Counted from the first letter of the stretch, positions 46,048 to 54,903 are shown. The stretch is DNA of 64,000 bases from Mucilaginibacter gossypiicola (GCF_900110105.1 NZ_FOCL01000002.1:186001-250000), one strand, 5' to 3'. The notes: generated from the letters alone by a model not told the origin. Numbers and translations are program-made.

Positions 46048-46890
46048 ATGAAAAACAACATCCTATTATTCAACGGTTCCGGGACGATCAGCAAGCTAAC
46101 CGCTGAAAATCTAATCCGACAGAATGTTTTTTTTAGCACAACTTCCAGAGGAAACGTAAATCTGTTTCCCGGAATACCAAATTTTCAGGTAGACTTGCAA
46201 ACCGGAGAAGGATTACCTGCTGCGCTAGCAAATATTGATGCTATATTATTAGTGACGCCGGATAATGATGAGCAGGCCAAGATGGAATTGCGGATAGTGG
46301 ACGAAGCCGTAAAAGCTGGGGTGAAGAATATCGTTAAAATATCATCGATGAACGCCGATAAGGGTAAATATTTACTTGGCAATATCCATTACGGCATAGA
46401 AGAGTATATAAAGCTTAGCGGTGTAAACTGGACTTTTTTAAGGCCTTCGGTTTTCATGCAAAATTTCACGACTTACTATTTAAAAGATATCAGGTCAAGA
46501 CAGCTGTTACGGTTGCCATGCGGACATGCCCCGATTAATTTCATCGATGCAAAGGACATCGCAAATGTTGCTGCATTAGCTTTGACTAGTACGTTGTTCG
46601 AGAATCAAAGCTTTGATATATTCGGGCCGGATGCTTTGAGTTACGAGGATGCTATCGCCATTATTTCAGCAGAGATTGGAATTCCGTTAAAGTATGAAGC
46701 AATTTCAAATGAAGAATACAAAACCATCATTGGTGAAGGAGTAACCTATGATCGTATAGTCGATCTTTATAATTATTACCGCAACGGCTACGCCGTTGGA
46801 AGGAGCGATAATTTGATTCACTCAACCGGTGAACCTTTTCGCTCATTTAAATCATTTATCAAAGAATACAGGGACTATTTTTGTAATTAA
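46048..46890 (+). CDS. NmrA/SDR-type NAD(P)-binding oxidoreductase-like protein
   Basis: 280 residues of atypical short-chain dehydrogenase type (NmrA, azoreductase-like). The dinucleotide-binding start is ILLFNGSGTISKLTAENLI, which lacks the usual GxxGxxG spacing in part. The region AILLVTPDNDEQAKMELRIV and LRPSVFMQNFTTYY are typical of the group. The NADPH preference and substrate are unknown. An in-frame open stretch of 45 codons follows the stop. Confidence 0.8.
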   Translation: MKNNILLFNGSGTISKLTAENLIRQNVFFSTTSRGNVNLFPGIPNFQVDLQTGEGLPAALANIDAILLVTPDNDEQAKMELRIVDEAVKAGVKNIVKISSMNADKGKYLLGNIHYGIEEYIKLSGVNWTFLRPSVFMQNFTTYYLKDIRSRQLLRLPCGHAPINFIDAKDIANVAALALTSTLFENQSFDIFGPDALSYEDAIAIISAEIGIPLKYEAISNEEYKTIIGEGVTYDRIVDLYNYYRNGYAVGRSDNLIHSTGEPFRSFKSFIKEYRDYFCN

Positions 46891-47028
46891 GTCTTCTTTA
46901 CGCAGCTTGCAAAGGATGGCGTACAATTTCGTCGACCAATCGCTCAAAGGGTAAAGGAAAGCGCCACCGATACAATTGCCGGGCCGTCGGTTAAGAAGGC
47001 CTTAATTGCTAAACAAGTAACAATGTAG
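46891..47028 (+). pseudogene. Open frame directly after the NmrA-like stop, possible remnant
   Basis: The frame of the preceding gene stays open for 45 codons after its TAA and ends with TAG at 47026. The encoded peptide looks protein-like (RVKESATDTIAGPSVKKALI). It has no start of its own near the beginning. It could be a fragment of an old gene fused or truncated here, or chance. Confidence 0.25.
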
Positions 47029-47043
47029 CGACCGACTCAAGGA

Positions 47044-47427
47044 TTAACGACTAATGCTTTTGTGTTCAGCCGTTCCTAAATAGGTTGCGACTAATTTTAA
47101 AATGTCAGCAATATCGAATGGCTTGGCAAGAATATCGTCTGCACCCGCGTTGCGGGCTGTTTCTTCGAGGCCCATTGTTGCGGACATCATCACCACCGGA
47201 ATTTGACGGGTGGTCGGATCAGCTTTGAGTGCTTGGCAAATGTCGGCGCCCCAAGCTATCTGTAGCCGGTGGTCTAAAAGGACCAAATCAGGTTTATACT
47301 TAATAACCTCCTCTAACACCCCAGCTCCTTTAGAACGCACGACCTCATAACCTTCATCAGTCAAAAGGTAATAAATGATATCCAGTATATCCTGGTCATC
47401 CTCGACTAACAGTATTGTTTTAGCCAT
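47044..47427 (-). CDS. Single-domain response regulator
   Basis: 127 residues of receiver domain only. The acidic pocket is ILLVEDDQDIL, the phosphorylated aspartate is in PDLVLLDHRLQ and the switch threonine/lysine are in VVMMSATMGLEE and DILAKPFD. There is no output domain, so it acts through another protein. I use the ATG at 47427, which fits the domain start. No kinase is adjacent; the nearest is at 56728. Confidence 0.85.
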   Translation of the reverse strand: MAKTILLVEDDQDILDIIYYLLTDEGYEVVRSKGAGVLEEVIKYKPDLVLLDHRLQIAWGADICQALKADPTTRQIPVVMMSATMGLEETARNAGADDILAKPFDIADILKLVATYLGTAEHKSISR

Positions 47428-47524
47428 GTGCGTTATGATATCAAAGGTATTGACAATTAATTTAAAAAATAAATTAAAAGTAAACACATGGGCGGTTTGG
47501 CATTATTCTGGCTTAAACTAATTC

Positions 47525-47680
47525 ATGAAGATCATCAAATTTACCTCGCGCCAACATCGTTCGCAGAAAAGGACGATGGTGGATAAATTAATCGACCGTT
47601 ACAAAAAAGCAGGCCACGAATTAAAATTGCAATTCTTACGTAACAATCCCGCTTATAGGCCGCCCGGAATGAGCGCTTAG
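47525..47680 (+). CDS. Small basic protein
   Basis: A 51-residue frame beginning MKIIKFTSRQHRSQKRTMVD and ending NNPAYRPPGMSA. It is strongly basic and helical in the middle (KLIDRYKKAGHELKLQFLR). It fills the gap between the response regulator and the exonuclease-ligase gene, on the opposite strand to both. No Shine-Dalgarno sequence is seen, but codon choice looks like coding sequence. Confidence 0.45.
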   Translation: MKIIKFTSRQHRSQKRTMVDKLIDRYKKAGHELKLQFLRNNPAYRPPGMSA

Positions 47681-47741
47681 CGAATGAATCCTTTTCGTCT
47701 TTTTTGATTACTATGTGGCAGCACGATACTGTCCTAACCGA

Positions 47742-50636
47742 TTATCGAAAAATTTCCTGCGCTTTCTTTATCGTTTTGGAAAGGTCGATGCCTTCACCCA
47801 ATACGCCTTTAAACAAATCACCCGTTTCATTCAATCTGGCAATTGAATTATGGATGGTGAAGTGACGCATGGTCAGCCCTGGCTTTACTTCATCCCAGGC
47901 CAGTGGCATAGACACTGTCGCGCCGGGTTTAGGGCGTAGGGAATAAACACCGGCGATAGTCGCATCCGGCCGGTTTTGCAAGAAATCCAGGTACATTTTA
48001 CCACCGCGATTTTTGATCATGCGTTCGAGACTGGTAAATTCGGGAATTTGCTTATGAACTAATGTCACGATAATTTTAGCAAACATCTGGCTTTGATCGT
48101 AAGTATATTTCGCCCCCAAGGGAATGTAAATGTGCATACCAGTTGATCCTGACGTTTTGGGATAAGCTTTTACACCAATGGCATCCAATACTTTTTTGAC
48201 TTCAAGCGCTGCGCTGATCACCTGGTCAAAATGCTGTTTGTCCGGATCCAGGTCAATGATACAGAAATCAGGATTATCCGGCGATTGTACCCTGCTGAAC
48301 CACGGGTTGATCTCGATACACCCTAATGAGGCCATCCATAAAAGACTCGCTTTGTTCGTGGCTACCAGATATTCTTTTGCTTCGCCTTTGTCGTTGGTAT
48401 GTGGCATGGTCGCCATGCAATCTGGCACCTTGTCTTTTACATTTTTCTGATAGAAGCTCGGGCCATGGATACCGTTCGGGAAGCGGTTGAGCGACATCGG
48501 GCGGTCCTTCAAGTAAGGCATCATGTATTCGGCAACCTGGTCATAATAGTTGAACATATCCCGCTTGGTTATGCCGTCTTCCGGCCAGTAGACTTTGGAA
48601 AGGTGGTTAAAGGTAAGCGGGCAGCCGTTGACTTTCACGGTCTGACTATCCTTTTCGGGGTCGAGGAAACTGGCTTCAGGTTGTATATCTTTGTTCATGG
48701 CATTTGTCGGGTTGGGTTCGGTTCTTACTTGCTCGAGCATCTCATCAGCTTTGGCGACTGTCTCGGTTGTGTCCGCCGGCACTTCCAGGACGACATCTTT
48801 TGGGTCCTTGTCTTTACGCATACCTTTGAATGAGGCTTGTCTTACTTTGCCGTCACTGGTAATTTCCGCGATGTTAACCTCACAGACGAGTTGCGGTTTT
48901 AGCCAGAATGGTTTGGCACCTAAACGGCGTGGACGGAATTGGGAGGGTTCGTCCACGTCGGGTTCTACATCAAAAGGACAGATATCCGTAATGAGCGGCT
49001 CGAATTCCGACATCATTTCCTTTTGCTTTTTCTCCGACCAGCCAGTTCCAACTTTGCCGATATAACGCAGTACACCTTTTTCATAAACGCCAATGGCCAG
49101 TGCGCTGAAAAGTTTTTCCGTCCCGGCATTCCGGGTAAATGCACCGATCACCACTTCCTGTCGACGTTCTACTTTGACCTTCAGCCATTCTTTGGAGCGA
49201 TCACCTGCGGTATAAGTGCTGTCCGCTTTTTTGGCCATGATACCTTCGATACCCGCTTTCTCGGCGGCATGAAAAAACTCGATGCCGTCGACATTAAAGG
49301 CCTTGCTCAACCTAATTGTTTCGTCTGTTGGAAGAATGGTTTCCAAGACGGCTTTTCGTTCGGTGAGCGGCAAATCCCGCAGGTCCCGGCCCTCCAGCCA
49401 CAATATATCAAACACATTGTAGACCAACTGGCCATCTTTGCGGCGTTGCCAGTTTTGGATGGCGCTGAAATCCGATTTGCCGTCCTCGCCCAGAACGACG
49501 ATCTCGCCGTCAATGACAGCGTTAACGTTCCATTGGCCCAATGCTTCAGCAATCGGACGGAACTGGTCGAAGGAAATACTATTACGTGATATCAACTCAG
49601 CCTGATTATCTTGAATAACAGCCAGTGCACGATAACCGTCCCATTTAATCTCGTAGAGCCAGCCGGGATCATTAAAAGGTTCGCGCACTAATGTGGCTTT
49701 CATGGGCTGCAACTTTGACGGTACCTTCCCTTTAGGGGCCCGGGCCAAAATCGTTTCAACGTCCTGCATTGCAGCTGACCTCTTTGTTTCGGGTTTTATT
49801 GCTGGCATAGGTGAATTTGCTGTCGTGTCAGTGATTGCTTTTTTGCTTTTTTCGGCATGATCAGGATCTGCGAGTTCAATCCAGACCGGAGCATGGTCGC
49901 TGGCATGTTCCCAGCCGCGGACGTGTTTGTCAACCTGCGCCGCCGAAAGACGTTTGGCAATTTTTTTATTGAGCAGGAAATGATCCAACCGCAGGCCGGC
50001 ATTCCGCCCGTAAGCGCCGCGCATATAGTCCCAGAACGTATAGATGCGTTCGGATGGATATAAATTTCTGATCGCGTCTGTCCAACCTTGGTCCACCAAG
50101 TTCTTGTAGGCTTTTTTTGATTCTGGGCGGAACAAGGCGTTATTGATATATTTTTCCGGCTTGTAGGTATCAAGGTCGGTCGGCATCACGTTGTAGTCGC
50201 CAATAAGGATGACCGGCAGTTCACGGTTCACCAAGTTCTCTGCGTGATCAGTTAATCTTTTGAACCAGCGCAGCTTATAATCAAACTTTGGACCTGGCCA
50301 GGGATTACCGTTGGGCAGATAAATACAACCGATGACGATGCCATCGATGAAGGCTTCGATATACCGGGAATGGGTATATTCCTCATCCTCACCGGGCAGG
50401 TCGTTGCGCAGTTCTTTGATCTCGCTTTTTGCGAGTATGGCAACGCCGTTCCAGCTTTTCTGTCCTTGCCAGACCGCGTTGTAACCAGCGGCTTTTAGTT
50501 TGCTTTCCGGAAATTTGTTTTGTTCGCATTTAAGTTCCTGCAGGCAAACGATATCCGGTTTCGCCTCATCCAGCCAGCGGAGTAGCACGTCGAGCCGGCT
50601 GTTAATGTTATTGATATTGTAGGTCGCGATTTTCAT
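47742..50636 (-). CDS. Exonuclease III / ATP-dependent DNA ligase / polymerase fusion (Xth-LigD)
   Basis: 964 residues with three parts. Residues 1-255 are an exonuclease III-like domain: E34 (LQELKCEQ), D147 and N149 (LIGDYNVMP), and D-H at 247-248 (HASDHAPVW). Residues 300-615 are the LigD ligase domain with nucleotidyl lysine K331 (KWDGYRALA). Residues 665-964 are the LigD primase-polymerase domain with the metal-binding pair D795 and D797 (IIDLDPD). The usual LigD phosphoesterase domain is replaced by exonuclease III. The gene ends an operon of overlapping genes. Confidence 0.92.
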   Translation of the reverse strand: MKIATYNINNINSRLDVLLRWLDEAKPDIVCLQELKCEQNKFPESKLKAAGYNAVWQGQKSWNGVAILAKSEIKELRNDLPGEDEEYTHSRYIEAFIDGIVIGCIYLPNGNPWPGPKFDYKLRWFKRLTDHAENLVNRELPVILIGDYNVMPTDLDTYKPEKYINNALFRPESKKAYKNLVDQGWTDAIRNLYPSERIYTFWDYMRGAYGRNAGLRLDHFLLNKKIAKRLSAAQVDKHVRGWEHASDHAPVWIELADPDHAEKSKKAITDTTANSPMPAIKPETKRSAAMQDVETILARAPKGKVPSKLQPMKATLVREPFNDPGWLYEIKWDGYRALAVIQDNQAELISRNSISFDQFRPIAEALGQWNVNAVIDGEIVVLGEDGKSDFSAIQNWQRRKDGQLVYNVFDILWLEGRDLRDLPLTERKAVLETILPTDETIRLSKAFNVDGIEFFHAAEKAGIEGIMAKKADSTYTAGDRSKEWLKVKVERRQEVVIGAFTRNAGTEKLFSALAIGVYEKGVLRYIGKVGTGWSEKKQKEMMSEFEPLITDICPFDVEPDVDEPSQFRPRRLGAKPFWLKPQLVCEVNIAEITSDGKVRQASFKGMRKDKDPKDVVLEVPADTTETVAKADEMLEQVRTEPNPTNAMNKDIQPEASFLDPEKDSQTVKVNGCPLTFNHLSKVYWPEDGITKRDMFNYYDQVAEYMMPYLKDRPMSLNRFPNGIHGPSFYQKNVKDKVPDCMATMPHTNDKGEAKEYLVATNKASLLWMASLGCIEINPWFSRVQSPDNPDFCIIDLDPDKQHFDQVISAALEVKKVLDAIGVKAYPKTSGSTGMHIYIPLGAKYTYDQSQMFAKIIVTLVHKQIPEFTSLERMIKNRGGKMYLDFLQNRPDATIAGVYSLRPKPGATVSMPLAWDEVKPGLTMRHFTIHNSIARLNETGDLFKGVLGEGIDLSKTIKKAQEIFR

Positions 50637-50881
50637 GCCTTACCTTTGTTGTCCCAATGGTCTTTGATAATCTTACCGTCTTTACCGGTTATTAGGCGAC
50701 GGGCAAAGCGCTCACCCTTGATGTTTCCATCGGCATCCGCAATACCCATAAACAACAGAACCGGCCGGCCTTGTACGTCAGTTTTGAAAGCCAGGTCATA
50801 GCGCCCGAAACGCTGGTGAATGAACTGTTCAGCTGGAAAAGGTTTATTAAGTATTTTTAATAGTTCAGGGCCGACTTTCAT
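50633..50881 (-). CDS. Small uncharacterised protein between two LigD genes
   Basis: 82 residues, basic, alpha/beta. It starts MKVGPELLKILNKPFPAEQF and has a beta hairpin (YDLAFKTDVQGRPVLLFMG). The gene overlaps the upstream LigD stop and the downstream Xth-LigD start by ATGA on both sides, so the three are translated together. This suggests an accessory role in end joining. No family recognised. Confidence 0.7.
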   Translation of the reverse strand: MKVGPELLKILNKPFPAEQFIHQRFGRYDLAFKTDVQGRPVLLFMGIADADGNIKGERFARRLITGKDGKIIKDHWDNKGKA

Positions 50882-53526
50882 AGCAGTTCCTTTAATATTT
50901 TAGTATTATGTTTTCGCCATTTTGACTCGTGCAATTCAGCAAAAAGGTCGCCCTTTTTCTCCAGGCGTTCAGGCAGTGTATCCATAGTAAATTTGCCAGG
51001 GTTAAGTTGATCTCTTACTTCCTTCCAGTCCAGCGGGGTGGAAACGGTCGGATGCTTATAGGGCCGAACGGAATAAACACAAGCTAAAGTATCGGCATAA
51101 TCATTTTGGCTGGGATCGACAAAGAGTTTGTCCCCGCGGTGGCTGACGTTAACCTCGGTGGTAGCGATTTCCGGCACGCGTTTGGCGATCTCCGCACAGA
51201 GTTTTTCAGCGAGGTTCCGGGCCTGCGCATAGCTTAAGCTTTCGCAGGGAAGGAGAAGGTGTATGCCGGTTTTGCCGGATGTTTTTACAAGACTTTGCAG
51301 CTTGTGGCCGTCAAATATTTCTTTTGCTGCCCTCGCTGACTTTATGGCTTTGCCAAAATCTTCATCCGACGGATCGAGGTCTATATTGATAAAGTCGGGT
51401 TGCTGCGGATTGCTGATAGTTGATGACCAAGGATTCAGGTCAATGTTGCCCAGGTTGATGAGGTAAAGCAAAGCCGCTTCATTGTTGCATATCGCGTAAT
51501 CGATCCGGGCGTTTTTGCCTTTCTTTTTATGGCGGCGCTGGTCACTGAAGATATCCAGGTAATCCGGCTGACGGCCTTCCATATCCTTGATGTAAAAGCC
51601 AGGTGCCATAGCACCGTCCTGTTTGATGTGCAGCGAAAGCGGCCTGTCTTTCAGGTGCGGTAAAATATAGTTACAGATGCTATGGTAATAAGTTATCAGG
51701 CGCGCTTTGGTAATGCCCCGCCAGAGTTCTTGTTCAATATTGTTCATTGTTACGTTATGGCCGGCGAACTCAAAGTCGCGCTCGGAGTTGATCTTTTTGC
51801 GTTCGACCTTCACCCAGTTGCTGCCCTCGGTCGTCTCGTTTCGTTTTTGTTCCGGTTGGATGACTTCGGGTTCGTTGATGATCGCTTCTTCCTGCGCATC
51901 GCTTAGCGGTACTTCCCTTATGACCTGCCTGGCTTTCTTATCCTTGCGGAAACCCAGAAAGGTAGCTGGCTTTCGGATGCGACCGGTCTTGGTCCAGGTG
52001 GCGAACTCGAAATTGGCGACCAGTTCAGGTCTGACCCAGTGGATATTCGCACCTTTGGAGTCCAGTACCTTATTGATGAATGGCGTTTTGTCGATCTCCA
52101 GCTTCTGTAACTTCGCTAATATACCGGGCATATCTTTTTCTTTGTAGCCGCCGCCGGAACGACCAATCCATTCCAATTCGCCCTTGCTGTTATAAGCGCC
52201 AAAAAGCAATGAGCGAAAGGAACGGGATTTGTCAGATTCGGCCCAGCCGCCGATTACGAATTCCTGCCTTTTGCGGGTCGGGGTTTTCAGCCAGTTGTTA
52301 TCGCGAGCGTCAGGAAGATACCGGCTGTCCCTACGTTTTGCAACAATACCTTCCAGGTCAAGAGCAAGCGCCTGCTGATACAAACTTACACCATCATTGA
52401 ACGATTCGCTGAAGCGCAGCAAATCATTATCCACCAGCAGATCTTTCAGCATTGCTTTGCGATCAATTAATGGCAGATTCATCAAATTGTAACCATCCAA
52501 CCAAAGCAAGTCAAACACACAATAATTAATCGGTGTATCATGTCCGTTAAAAGTTTGAAGTGCATCGAAATCCGGTTTACCTTCTTCATTAAAGACGACC
52601 ACTTCCCCATCGAGCACGGCGTCATGACCCAGCTTCCTAAGAGCATTAGCGATCGGGGGGTATTTTTTTGTATAGTCCAATGCGCTTCGGGAATCCATTC
52701 GCACATGGTTATCCTGAATGTAGGAAATGATGCGGTAACCATCCCATTTGACTTCGTAGATGTAATCGGTATTTTCAATGACTTCTTTGGTAAGCGTGCA
52801 CAGCATGGGTCTGATGACTTTAGGCATGGCCTTCCTGGTACCCTGCTTTTTTAGTTCTTCAGTGCTTGATCCTGACTCTTTTTGCTTTTTGATCTTGCCA
52901 TCTTTAGATTCGCGGTTACTATTCCATGCCTCAACACCGTGTTTTTCTGCCATCTGTTCGATTGTTAGTTTCGATAGGACCGACTTGGCTTGTTCGAGGA
53001 TATCGTGTTTAGTGGCGTATTGGTCATCGGCTTTGATAAGCCGCCATCCGCCTTCATATTTATCTTCCTTAAATTTAATGAGGATGAAAACCCCCTTAAG
53101 CTTGTGGCCGTGCAAGGTGATCTTTAAAGCATTTTTATAGTAGTTGGACATCATCCAATGCTCTTTGGCGGCTTTATCCTTAAGCTTTTCTCCCACGGCA
53201 GGTTCGTACCAGCCTTCATCCCAAACTATTACCGTCCCGCCGCCGTATTGTCCTTTAGGGATAATCCCTTCAAAATCCTTATAATCATAAGGGTGATCTT
53301 CGACGGGCATCGCCAGCCGCCTTTCTTCCGGGTCCATAGACGGCCCGCGCGGTACTGCCCAGCTTTTGAGAACCCCTTTTACTTCCAGGCGAAAATCATA
53401 ATGTAAGTGCGAAGCCTGATGTTTCTGGACAATAAATAAAAGTTTATCCGTTCCCGGTTTGCCGCCAGCCGGTTCAGCTGTCCTCTTAAAGTTTCGCTTC
53501 GCCTTATATTGTTCCAGCTCCGCCAT
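50878..53526 (-). CDS. ligD: Multifunctional DNA ligase D (LigD)
   Basis: 882 residues with the full three-domain order. The phosphoesterase domain covers residues 1-160 (HLHYDFRLEVKGVLKSWAVP with H42 and D44; PVEDHPYDYKDFEGIIP). The ligase domain has nucleotidyl lysine K260 (YEVKWDGYRIIS). The C-terminal polymerase domain has the acidic pair in FINIDLDPSDEDFG. LigD works with Ku in non-homologous end joining. It is the first or second gene of the leftward operon that ends with the Xth-LigD fusion. Confidence 0.95.
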   Translation of the reverse strand: MAELEQYKAKRNFKRTAEPAGGKPGTDKLLFIVQKHQASHLHYDFRLEVKGVLKSWAVPRGPSMDPEERRLAMPVEDHPYDYKDFEGIIPKGQYGGGTVIVWDEGWYEPAVGEKLKDKAAKEHWMMSNYYKNALKITLHGHKLKGVFILIKFKEDKYEGGWRLIKADDQYATKHDILEQAKSVLSKLTIEQMAEKHGVEAWNSNRESKDGKIKKQKESGSSTEELKKQGTRKAMPKVIRPMLCTLTKEVIENTDYIYEVKWDGYRIISYIQDNHVRMDSRSALDYTKKYPPIANALRKLGHDAVLDGEVVVFNEEGKPDFDALQTFNGHDTPINYCVFDLLWLDGYNLMNLPLIDRKAMLKDLLVDNDLLRFSESFNDGVSLYQQALALDLEGIVAKRRDSRYLPDARDNNWLKTPTRKRQEFVIGGWAESDKSRSFRSLLFGAYNSKGELEWIGRSGGGYKEKDMPGILAKLQKLEIDKTPFINKVLDSKGANIHWVRPELVANFEFATWTKTGRIRKPATFLGFRKDKKARQVIREVPLSDAQEEAIINEPEVIQPEQKRNETTEGSNWVKVERKKINSERDFEFAGHNVTMNNIEQELWRGITKARLITYYHSICNYILPHLKDRPLSLHIKQDGAMAPGFYIKDMEGRQPDYLDIFSDQRRHKKKGKNARIDYAICNNEAALLYLINLGNIDLNPWSSTISNPQQPDFINIDLDPSDEDFGKAIKSARAAKEIFDGHKLQSLVKTSGKTGIHLLLPCESLSYAQARNLAEKLCAEIAKRVPEIATTEVNVSHRGDKLFVDPSQNDYADTLACVYSVRPYKHPTVSTPLDWKEVRDQLNPGKFTMDTLPERLEKKGDLFAELHESKWRKHNTKILKELL

Positions 53527-53531
53527 AATGA

Positions 53532-53735
53532 TCAGGTTTGGGATTTTTGCTGATTTTGATAAGCCGCTGGTTCAGCACCGTTGTTTTTCCCTTCAGGCGT
53601 TTCAAGCGCCACATGAGTCTGTTCACCTAACGTAAAAGTACTGGTGCCCGCAATCAGGTCAAACTGAGAAAGCACATCTTTATCCTCAATGTCCTTGTGC
53701 TGTTTATGCTTTTTATCCTTGCCTTTCATAGTCAT
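53532..53735 (-). CDS. Small acidic/charged protein before ligD
   Basis: 67 residues, low complexity (KGKDKKHKQHKDIEDKDVLS), then a Thr/Glu-rich tail. It lies 5 bases before ligD on the same strand. It is probably disordered and part of the ligD operon. No family recognised. Confidence 0.5.
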   Translation of the reverse strand: MTMKGKDKKHKQHKDIEDKDVLSQFDLIAGTSTFTLGEQTHVALETPEGKNNGAEPAAYQNQQKSQT

Positions 53736-53750
53736 AGGTTTTAGACAACG

Positions 53751-53767
53751 AAGCCCCTTGCGGGGCT
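53751..53767 (-). terminator. Very stable tetraloop hairpin between small genes
   Basis: AGCCCC/GGGGCT form a 6-bp stem around a TTGC loop (GCAA on the other strand, a stable tetraloop). No T tract follows on either strand, so it may be an RNA-processing or stability element rather than a terminator. Confidence 0.3.
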
Positions 53768-53787
53768 CAAAAGAAAATCGTTTTGAA

Positions 53788-53961
53788 TTACTTCTTGCCT
53801 TCTAATTTTTTTTCAACCGTAGCCCGCTTGTTGCTCCCAGTTGCTTTTTTCGCGGCTTCTACGTTTTTCGCCGTTGTGCCTTCTTTCTTTGCTTCGTATT
53901 GAAGTTCGTGCGGCTGCTCCGATACGGAGGTCCTTTCTACTTTTGCGCCTCTTGTTGCCAT
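53788..53961 (-). CDS. Small DUF3606-like protein
   Basis: 57 residues, beginning MATRGAKVERTSVSEQPHEL and continuing YEAKKEGTTAKNVEAAKKAT. The order 'eL-y-akk-g-t--nv--A-k--G-----V---L' resembles DUF3606, a small domain found in stress-related genes. It lies upstream of the ligD operon on the same strand. The match is by eye. Confidence 0.55.
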   Translation of the reverse strand: MATRGAKVERTSVSEQPHELQYEAKKEGTTAKNVEAAKKATGSNKRATVEKKLEGKK

Positions 53962-54022
53962 AATAGTTAATTTTTTTAGTTATAAGAATAACAAAGTCAT
54001 TATCAATGGGTTTTATCTTTTA

Positions 54023-54250
54023 ATGGAAAAGTTTGAGATCAAGGTCAACGGTCCGGAAGACGTGTATTATTTCGAGATTGAAATTTTAAGGAGTGACCAT
54101 TGTGCTTATCAGGTTTATGAAAACGGCAAGTTGGTTGCAGTATTTGAACCTGACGAGGAAGAATTTTTGCATATATGTGATAACCCGGGAGGACTCGACG
54201 AAGAGGTCATCTATGAGATAGGCTTAAAGATCGAGGCACAAATTATTTAA
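54023..54250 (+). CDS. Small protein with FLHICxNPGG motif
   Basis: 75 residues. The N-terminus is beta-rich (FEIKVNGPEDVYYFEIEILR) and the C-terminus carries EFLHICDNPGGLDEEVIYEI. It is clearly homologous to the gene at 42416, which precedes ku. It runs divergently from the DUF3606-like gene. The two copies flank the ku-ligD region. Function unknown. Confidence 0.65.
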   Translation: MEKFEIKVNGPEDVYYFEIEILRSDHCAYQVYENGKLVAVFEPDEEEFLHICDNPGGLDEEVIYEIGLKIEAQII

Positions 54251-54267
54251 CCATTTAAAATAAATTT

Positions 54268-54498
54268 ATGAGTTCTGCATTTGTCAAAGAAGGGGAATAC
54301 CAAAAACTAAGCGACGTAGCCCCCGAAATAGGCGCCTTATCTTTTTACTTGCGTCAGGAAAATAACGGTCAGGCCATCCGAGAAATAAAAAACTATTACA
54401 GTGAAAAATGCGGGCGACATGTTTACGAAATGAGCGACGGGCTGACCTACGCACTCAGCGATGACAACAAATGGATCATCATTCTGGAAGCATGTTAA
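54268..54498 (+). CDS. Small uncharacterised protein
   Basis: 76 residues, acidic, alpha/beta (LSFYLRQENNGQAIREIKNY; GLTYALSDDNKWIIILEAC). It lies 17 bases after the gene at 54023 and 3 bases before the next, so these three form a small operon. No family recognised. Confidence 0.55.
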   Translation: MSSAFVKEGEYQKLSDVAPEIGALSFYLRQENNGQAIREIKNYYSEKCGRHVYEMSDGLTYALSDDNKWIIILEAC

Positions 54499-54501
54499 TT
54501 T

Positions 54502-54903
54502 ATGAGCTGGACCTGCCCTAAATGTGAACGGGAACTGCCGTGGACCGACTTCCGTCACTATTGTAAACGCGTCGGCCTGGACACTCTTTTCGAAGGGAGA
54601 TCGGAGGAACTTATATTAGTCTTTGATAAAATTCTCGCAGAAGTTGCTGAGTGGCCGAAAGTCCTCATAAGCACCACGCCTAATTGCATTGTGTTTTATC
54701 TGCGTACCGGATTTTTGGTGATCAGGCCGATGAAAAAATGGCTTGATTTGAAATTTTATTCTAGTACGCCGCACAAAGAAAAACTCATCGTCAAAAGTGT
54801 GGCTGCGGGTAAAAAATATGAAAATCATATCCGGCTGTCTAATGTGGATGAACTCAAGCCAGGGATCTTTGTTTATATACGAGAGTCATACGAACTTGTT
54901 TAA
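54502..54903 (+). CDS. DUF5655-domain protein with zinc-ribbon-like N-terminus
   Basis: 133 residues. The start MSWTCPKCERELPWTDFRHY has a CxxC pair and further Cys/His (HYCKRVG), suggesting a small zinc-binding knuckle. The rest (LILVFDKILAEVAEWPKVLI; VFYLRTGFLVIRPMKKWLDL) matches the DUF5655 pattern, a domain sometimes fused to DNA-binding or nuclease proteins. Role unknown. Confidence 0.65.
   Translation: MSWTCPKCERELPWTDFRHYCKRVGLDTLFEGRSEELILVFDKILAEVAEWPKVLISTTPNCIVFYLRTGFLVIRPMKKWLDLKFYSSTPHKEKLIVKSVAAGKKYENHIRLSNVDELKPGIFVYIRESYELV

Noticed and set aside
48939..49589. 216-residue frame opposite the Xth-LigD ligase domain
   Set aside because: Antisense shadow of a strongly conserved enzyme gene.
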